From Sinonovacula constricta (taxonomy: Eukaryota > Mollusca > Bivalvia > Cardiida > Solecurtidae): DNA of 64,000 nucleotides. The translations under genes and the position numbers were made by a program. The DNA lies in contig CM017570.1 in the NCBI GenBank assembly GCA_007844125.1, positions 53,667,327 to 53,731,326 of the forward strand. The letters are read 5' to 3'. Every line of letters starts with the position of its first letter. Positions within the stretch are counted from its first letter, which is position 1. The notes under the pieces are model-generated. The model did not search any database and was not told the origin of the DNA. It worked only from the letters and a program-made list of their open reading frames with translations. This document shows, piece after piece, positions 56,546 through 64,000 of this stretch.

Positions 56546-59500
56546 GCTCTCTTGACGGATGGAAATTAACTGATGGGAATGGTGGAAAGGGCTGGACTGA
56601 CTGCAGAAACAGACAGGCCAGATCAACGAGTCTCATTGACGATTGGATTGATGGGATAAACTAATAGGGAGGAACCCACATTGCTGGGTTATTGGGCGGG
56701 TCGGACCATTGGAGACGAATTATATTAAAGTAACAACAAGAAGTAATGACAGGACGGAGTGATAGGATGAGAGAAATCAGGACGGATGGGATTGACATCA
56801 CAGAAGTGACATCTTAGATCGATCTGAAGAAAATGTCCTACCGAACGGTCGTTAATGGTAATTTGTTATAAAAACGTACATAAGTCTTTATCTCGATACC
56901 GTGGCAATGTTTGCAAATTATGAGACAGTAGAGAATGTGATTTTACGAATGTAAAAAATATATGTAAAATATATTATAACATAATTTTTGAAAAATCTTT
57001 GTTTACAGGGCATCGATGGTAATAAGAAAATAAAAAAGTAACATAGTGAAGACATTACCAATTTTGAATATGTTATGTACACATCTTTTTAATTGTAGCA
57101 CTTTATCAATAAAAGACATGATTGATTTGATTTACTGTATTAATTTTCAATGTATTTAAAGTCTTGTCTTTTCTTTTTTCTCATGCAAGTAAAATATCTT
57201 TTAAAGGAAAGTGTTTGGGTTTTATTTTGTTTTCCACCAGATAAAATAAAATCAAACGCTGATGTTGATATAACAGCGAAAATGTTCTAATTATAAACCT
57301 ATTTGAACGACACCATCTTTACAAGCAATGCAATTTAGCTATGCATGAGAAAGAAAGAGAAGACAGAAAGCAAGATACAAGTTTAAGCAAAATGTATAAT
57401 GCCAGCATATTCGTCTGGTCTAAAGACTTAGCAAAGATGTATTCCGATTTCAAGTCTAAATTTCTGTACGTTATTTGGTTCAATTATATATAATATTTCA
57501 ATAAATAAGTTGCCTTTAAAGCCTTTTTTCTTGACAAATTGATCGTATACATGTCAGCCACGATTTCTAATTATTTACTAGACTAGACGACTGATTCGAT
57601 TTCAGTGGTATAATTATCGTTTTTGCAATGAAATGTAGGAAATGGTTTGTGCAGGATGTTTGATTGGATTTTACCAGAGATCACCGTATAAGTGGTAAAG
57701 TTTAACTTATTAATGTAACTACACATGTTACATTGTTCAAGGGATGGGAAAAGACGACTCCCTCTGTCTATATATGTTAACCCAATCATTTTAATCGCTC
57801 GCCAGTAGGAACCGTCTATTCTCATTCCCTATCTTTGTTTTTTTCGCGACTGGTGTCAGGCTTGGACTTATTTCGAAGACAGTCTTTGGTGCAGACGTAC
57901 ACATATTGTTTTCTTTAATCCGCTCTGAGATTGCGATTTCGGACGTTCAGATTTTCCAAAGAAAATGACCAAAGAAGTGCAAATGTCATGCTGTTTGATT
58001 GAAAATCGGCTGTTAATGAAAACTCTGCAGCATGGGTCAGCATATACACGAGTTGGAAAAATGATCCTTGTCAACGCAAAACCCCTCCGGAAATTTCGGC
58101 ATATGCCGAAAAGGTTTACACATTAATACTTTTTTTCGTAAATAAGCCATGTTTAGCACATGTACTTTTAAAACCATTGTCAGAGAATTTAAAAATTGCA
58201 ATTAATATTTGGGAAATGCATTTGTAAACTATATAAAAGCTTCGTGTAGCAATTTGGCAATATTAAAACGCAAATACAAAGAAGGGCTGAAAATACGAGA
58301 AACAACTTCACTTCCATGTAATGCTGAATATTGCACACCGTTATAGTCCTAATCATTAGCTCATTGGGTCATTCACTTTATAATTTACATCACACATTGC
58401 AACAACCGACTCCTACAGTGCCATTTGCGCTTTGAATATGACTATATAACACTTTGGCGGAGGTATCACTTAAGTGCCATATGGTAAAAATCAGTTTGTG
58501 TATACATGAGAAGCTCCCTTGGGTCTGTAAACATCACACCTCATAGCGCTTGCTTTGTCACTGAATTTTAAGAGTCAAAGGTACAAGACTCTGATTGAGT
58601 GGTTGATAACACCATTCTAAACCAAGCGAGTCGATTTAAAATAAGGTCAAGTTAGACCAATGTCCTAGAGTATTATCGTAGACGTATATTGCAAGCCAGT
58701 TGAAACAATGCAATTTTAGTAATTATTCACGTTCATGCTCATACCGGCAGACAAACTCTGGCTTACGTTTCAATTCCTAAAACGTCGCGGCAGGCTGTGC
58801 TTAAAGAGTCATAAACTGTAGATGTTAAAACAGCTATAGATGAACGTTTCACAGTTTTTATTGCCCTTCATTCATAACAAAATTGTCAGCATTTCTGAAC
58901 TACTTAAGTAGATGTCGCTCGCGAAGTCATACTTTGAAATTTCAGTTTAAGACAACGCCTTTTAATGATGATTTCTTTAAACCAGGAATAAGAAATGCAG
59001 ACCAAACTTTCAGAATATCCCACACCAATCTTCAATGGATGGCAGAGGACTTTGCACAGACATATACAAACGGTATATGCATACAGATGCATAAGTACTC
59101 AATTTATGAATAGCTGAACAAATATATGATAACAACCTGAGCCAGTTTGGCTGACATGCATTTCTATGAATACTGTTAACTAAATCAATGTTTCTTTTAA
59201 GTTTTACATACGAGCCCGTCGGCCCATGTACTCCCGCCGGTGGTGTGGCACTTAATGGGAAACGATCCACATTTCGGGCGAAAGTCATATAGCCTTTTAA
59301 CATAACCCAAGTCCTACACAAAGATTTACAGCGCAACAAGGTAGGTTCTCTTACAAGTGTCTGTATTGTAACAGTTTACCCATGGTGTGTCTGGTAATAA
59401 TAGTAGTTTTGGTTATCGTACAATTGTATGGATGTGTATGTCGAGATCTGGATCCGATGCGTTAACATACGCACTTGTGTGAAAGTAGTGTTAACCCCAC

Positions 59501-62500
59501 TTACTTGCAGGGACATCAGGCGGTTTTAGATGGTCTGACAGTGTCACCCTGTGTCAAGTCTGGGCAGGCGGGTGGTTTAGATTGACCCGCCTTTAGGGAA
59601 GTTTTAGACTTAGGTCTGTACAGTGTAACAGTCCTTGGTATGACATTAAACTGTAGCTGTGTGTTAAAAAGAGGAGAACGAACACATAAGCATACCGTAT
59701 CATGGCTGATTAATCGAGCCAGAGATAGGTAACATGTGATATATACATGTAACATACGCAAGGCATACCGAGAGGCTTTAACGTTGACAACTTTACCTCC
59801 ATTTTTAAGTAAGGAATCACAACTACTTAGCATGTCCCAGATCTATACTCCCGTCGGGAGTATAAATAAGTTTAAATCTTTGTTGTTTAACACATTATTA
59901 TGTAATCTTCTTTCCATTCGAAATATTTATTATTGTCATTATTATGCAATGTCTGTTTTACGTGTACATACATAGAAAGGACATTTTGTAGCTTTATGGA
60001 CAGGAGGAATTAGTGCAAATCCGGATAGGACAGCTCTCTCGCACCGTCGGACATCCACGACCGATCCATTCCGTTACTCTCCATTCATCGCCCGTGGGAT
60101 TAGTTGACCTTTTTCGCCTTTCCTGGAAATGATATTTCATTGGTCGCTTCATAGTTCGATGAAGATTTCAGTCCACTGCTAAAGCTCTTTCTTTTATCGT
60201 TCCGGCATTCCTTCTAGAACGACGTCATCAGTGCAAAGAGAATTCAAGTTTCCAGATCCTTAGCTACCTCCACACTCACGAGTAGCGGAAATGTAATCGG
60301 TGTTTTGATTGGCTGACATCTATTCAAATATAACCCTCAATACGGCGATATCGTGGATTAAAATCCCACAGTGTATGAATGGAGTAAAACATATTCAGTA
60401 GCCGAGGTCGCCGAGGTCGCCGACGACGGCTCTCACGATGCCAATGAGGATATACATAATTTGCATAAGTTTTATCAGTTTGTGCTTGTATGAGGCACTC
60501 ATTTTTTTAATGATTGTAAAAATTTTGATTAAATTATTATTTTTTTTCCGAAGCAAATTTGTCAAATTCTTTTGAAATTATATAGGGAAAATCCGGACCA
60601 GCCTGTCAACAAAAGCGGCCACGTTACTGGTTCATTGACATATCGACGTGAACTTTTCAATTGAAGATAGTAATGTTGGTCAAATATCGTTTTCATTGGA
60701 CAAACTATAAACACGTTTGTTCACTGATAAAAAACAAACAAACTTCTCATAATGTTTTTATATATTTTTTTACCTGACATAAATTGTTAAAATTAATCAT
60801 GTAAATGGACTTCATTATAATTCACAAATAGCGGATTAAATATTTGAACAATGTTGGGAACACGTTTATCCTCAAACAAAGGTTTATTCATATTAATGAG
60901 AAAATAAAGGAAATTTGACAAAAGACGTTGTGTCCATGTTGTTTTGTAGAACCAATGACATATTTTTATTTGAGTAATAGATGACCTGTTATGAGTGTTA
61001 ATTAGATCCTAAACATATTAAACGAGTTGGAATAATATGATACGAAACGAGGCTCTTACCGAGTTTCTTATCATTTTAGACAACGAGTTTAATATTTTCA
61101 TGATCTACTGAAGACTTATAACAGATTTTTATCTCATAACCAAAACATCAGCTGTTTTTGTTTACAATGCATCACCTTTTTAAAGTATGAAAAGTCTTCC
61201 TTAACATGTGTAATTCGGTTTGGGATAATCCGCACAAAAATAGTTCTTCCAATCTGTACTCGACTATTTTCCTGTAGCAAGGGAACAGATTCGTTTATAA
61301 CACAACTAAAAATGTTATCTTTTAATTAATAGAAATGAAATTATCCAACAGAACGCATGAAACGGAGATAACAAAGTGATCAGCAAATGGCATGTACACT
61401 ACACATACTTACCGACGTCACTACGATATCGAACTAGTGTGTTACCAAAAAATAATACATGAGTGTCACCTCACGATCGTGCGCTATAATATGTGATAAC
61501 ATTCTTTATCGTGTGCATACACATCATAGTCTTTTCTTATGATCAACTTAGAGAGAATAAGAAGTACAAAAGAAGTTTGCTGCTAGAGTTTTATTTGAAA
61601 GGGAACATATATTATATATTTTCAAAAAGTAGACCATATGGTCCAAGGAAATGGAAACAATACTGTCATTCAAATGGAAATCCGTTTACGAAAAGATCAC
61701 CCCTTGGATAAAACTGGTGCAATGATATGTACATACTTGACATTTTGTCTGCCGGACGAAGAAAAGTTCACCAACAGGACTTGAGAAGTGTACAGGACTG
61801 TGTCCAGAAACTTTCATTTATTACTTTAAAGATCACATTGAGTGACATATACAATTGTTAATGCACGTCTAATTGAAATGACACAAATAGCTTTGTTGAT
61901 TTGGTGACATCAAAGGCACCATTTATTTCGGCAGGCTCTTTTCCGTTGTACACCCGAGAGCTGGTTCGTGATTCGTGAATTGTCGGACATGTTTCCATTA
62001 ACTATTATCGTGGCCGGAAACTGTCGATTATTAAAGATATAAAGTTCAATGGTCTGAAAAAAGAAAGGGGACGCCAAGTGCATAAACAAGATTGCAATTG
62101 TCAGGGCGGTACTGCGTGGCTTTACTGTTGTTGTTGATGCATCACAATATTGATCGTTATGTTAACTCCCTGCGTTAATGACATAATTCGCCAGGAGTTG
62201 TGACAAACCATTTGGTAGACCTCACTACACGAACGTTTTTATTTCTCACCCAAACCTACATGTTGAGACGGATGTTTACTTATAAAGTTGCAACCCTAAC
62301 TCTTATGAATGCAACAAGGATATAGGTAAAACCGGATATTGTTAGCAATATAAAACTTTAATGCACTGCACTTTAGTACGACCAATCCAAACAAGCGTAT
62401 TATTGACATGAGTATGCATGAAATTTACGTTGTTGTTGATCTGCTGGTTTAGATATTGCTTGAAAACATCCAATTTCTTCAACTCTGGCCTGAAATGTAA

Positions 62501-63138
62501 AAATGCCGTTTGTCTGATGTAAAAGTATGTAGTGAGTTTTCTGAGCTAATATCACATTTTTTTTTTAAATTAAGGATGTGTTGATGGGGTTTGTGAGCAT
62601 ATTTTCATATGAGTTAATTTTGGCTGGAATCAAGGTATTAGCATACCATCGTACGAACCATTATACTTGAGATAGGATAACGATCCGTATCAACGGAAAT
62701 TTAACCCTGAGAATTACCATTTTTTAAACAAAATGTAGCATCCTAAGGCTAAAGTCCAGATTTGTCTCAATAAATGTGCTGATCCTAACTTCGAACGTGA
62801 GTTCATCCTTTTTAACATTTGATATTACGAAGTGTAAATTTAAGTGAATTATCATTGGACCTAAGGACATACGTAAAATTCTCTCTCTTACACAAAACGC
62901 CATTAAACACATTTTATCCATATGCACTTACATGTGGTATCATATACATTTCATTTACACAAATGAGTATCAGCGAATATAGTTATACAATACAAATACA
63001 TTGGAATATAATTGGACTATAATTACCAGAGCAGATATTTTGGCGCATCCTTTCAGCTTTTAAGTCAACGTTGTAAACCGTAACACATACGTTTCCGTAT
63101 TTTGTCACAGACTCACATTTCGGCGGAGGATTTCCGTC
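56546..63138. other. Long stretch without a supported gene
   Basis: Only short frames (up to 109 codons), none with a domain I recognise. A small CTCCCGTCGGGAG palindrome lies at about 59849 and a GCCGAGGTC direct triplet at about 60400. Isolated exons cannot be excluded: minus-strand frames at 57583-57825 and 57868-58074 were considered and not called. Confidence 0.4.
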
Positions 63139-63236
63139 TAAGTAGTAGTAGTAGTAGTCGTAGTAGTATAATAATAATAATAATAATAATTATTATTATT
63201 ATTATTATTATTATATAAATCATCATCATCATCACT
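63139..63236. repeat. Compound trinucleotide microsatellite (AGT)n(AAT)n(ATT)n(ATC)n
   Basis: AGT repeats pass into AAT repeats, then ATT repeats, then ATC repeats. The adjoining (AAT)n and (ATT)n blocks are reverse complements and form a hairpin with essentially no loop. ATC/ATA-type repeats continue diffusely to about 63335. Confidence 0.95.
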
Positions 63237-63336
63237 TTAATCATCATCATAATCCTCCTCCCCCCTCATCATTATCATATCTGTCAGCATAATAACAACC
63301 ACACATTTATTTTTATTTATAATAATAATAAACGTC

Positions 63337-64000
63337 AACAGCAGCAATCATGACAACATCAGTAACTTACTGGACACGTATAGTGACATAAAGTCTTCGC
63401 CATCTACTGTTATAAGTACTGTCAACCCTGGGGGTAGCTTGATCGCTCAAGTGGCAGCACATACTGATTCGGAAAAAAACATAACAAGAAAAAAGACAAA
63501 GGTCTAAAACAAATTGAAATTAAAATAAATACACCAAGCAAATCCATGTCAATCAGTTGTAACAATGACAAATCCACGAAAAATTACACAAATAGAGAAA
63601 TTCCATTGTAATAGTTCCGCCTTAAAACCATCGTCGGAACTCACGTTCACTTTGACCTCTCAGCTTCAGAGTTTGTAGGATATTTGGCTGGCAAAAGTTC
63701 GTTTTCAATAATATCCAATTGAAGATAAAGTATTATTGTTCAATGTCAAGATGTCAGCAATAACCTATTATGCTTGTTATTTACTTAAAACATTTTATTG
63801 ACTGAATGTGTCGTTTTGGACACGACTCAAATTAAAATAATAATGAATAAATCAAATTATATTAAATTGTCTCACTGAGATAATGCTAATGAGTACCAGG
63901 TATACTTCAATTGCAGCGGAGATAAAGGAGTTAGCAGGAGCTGTATAATTATATTTCTCAACCAAACCATATATTGTGGGTACTCATTGAAATTGTCTCC
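63337..64000. other. Intergenic, nothing recognised
   Basis: No open frame or repeat of note up to the window edge. Confidence 0.4.

Noticed and set aside
57583..58074. Minus-strand frames of 80 and 68 codons near a DEYAGIIHFA-like stretch
   Set aside because: No signal peptide, transmembrane segment or domain is visible, so a second receptor gene cannot be supported.
58883..59339. Frames of 76 and 109 codons on opposite strands, checked as possible extra Ig exons
   Set aside because: No Cys/Trp Ig pattern, no flanking splice sites in a consistent phase, and the two overlap.

Overview
The window looks like nuclear DNA from a mollusc, most likely a marine bivalve. It is AT-rich and intron-rich, and it carries tRNA-derived SINEs and the interspersed repeats ending in AGGGCCATCATGGCCCTCTTG that I associate with bivalve genomes. 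The species was not determined. About a quarter of the window is tandem repeat. A 100-base run of N at 47219-47318 is an assembly gap, so the order and linkage of the two sides should not be taken for granted.

Region by region: 1-19063 is essentially gene-free and holds six tandem arrays (61-bp unit at 821-2115, a G-rich minisatellite at 3727-5470, a purine-rich tract at 9809-9990, 47-bp units at 10186-11145, 34-bp units at 11638-14332, 73/74-bp units at 14852-19063), SINE copies and one long interspersed repeat. 19064-37493 is read here as one large DNA transposon of the EnSpm/CACTA type. It has shared subterminal motif repeats and short, imperfect terminal inverted repeats at both edges. 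It carries two intact, divergently transcribed, multi-exon genes separated by a roughly 270-bp bidirectional promoter: an 870-residue TNP2/DUF4218-like transposase on the minus strand and a 433-residue BEN-domain protein on the plus strand. Several other repeats sit in its introns without breaking either gene.

37494-47218 contains a triplet of histone-type 3' stem-loops with no histone gene, a 63-bp satellite (39990-42905), a decayed MULE-type transposase fragment, and a second, frameshifted EnSpm-type transposase copy that runs into the gap.

Beyond the gap (47319-64000) the best-supported gene is on the minus strand (49696-53234). It has a signal-peptide exon, a probable Ig-like exon carrying two apparent lesions, a transmembrane exon, a short linker exon and a cytoplasmic tail exon with a canonical ITAM. 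It resembles an immunoglobulin-superfamily activating receptor. The rest is intergenic, with a 13-bp-type minisatellite (55857-56545) and a compound trinucleotide microsatellite (63139-63236).

The main biological story is the transposon. A DDE-type transposase and a DNA-binding BEN protein share one promoter between arrays of subterminal repeats. This parallels the plant En/Spm arrangement, where TnpD is the transposase and TnpA binds the subterminal repeats. The functional parallel is inference, but the exon structures and reading frames can be followed directly in the sequence.
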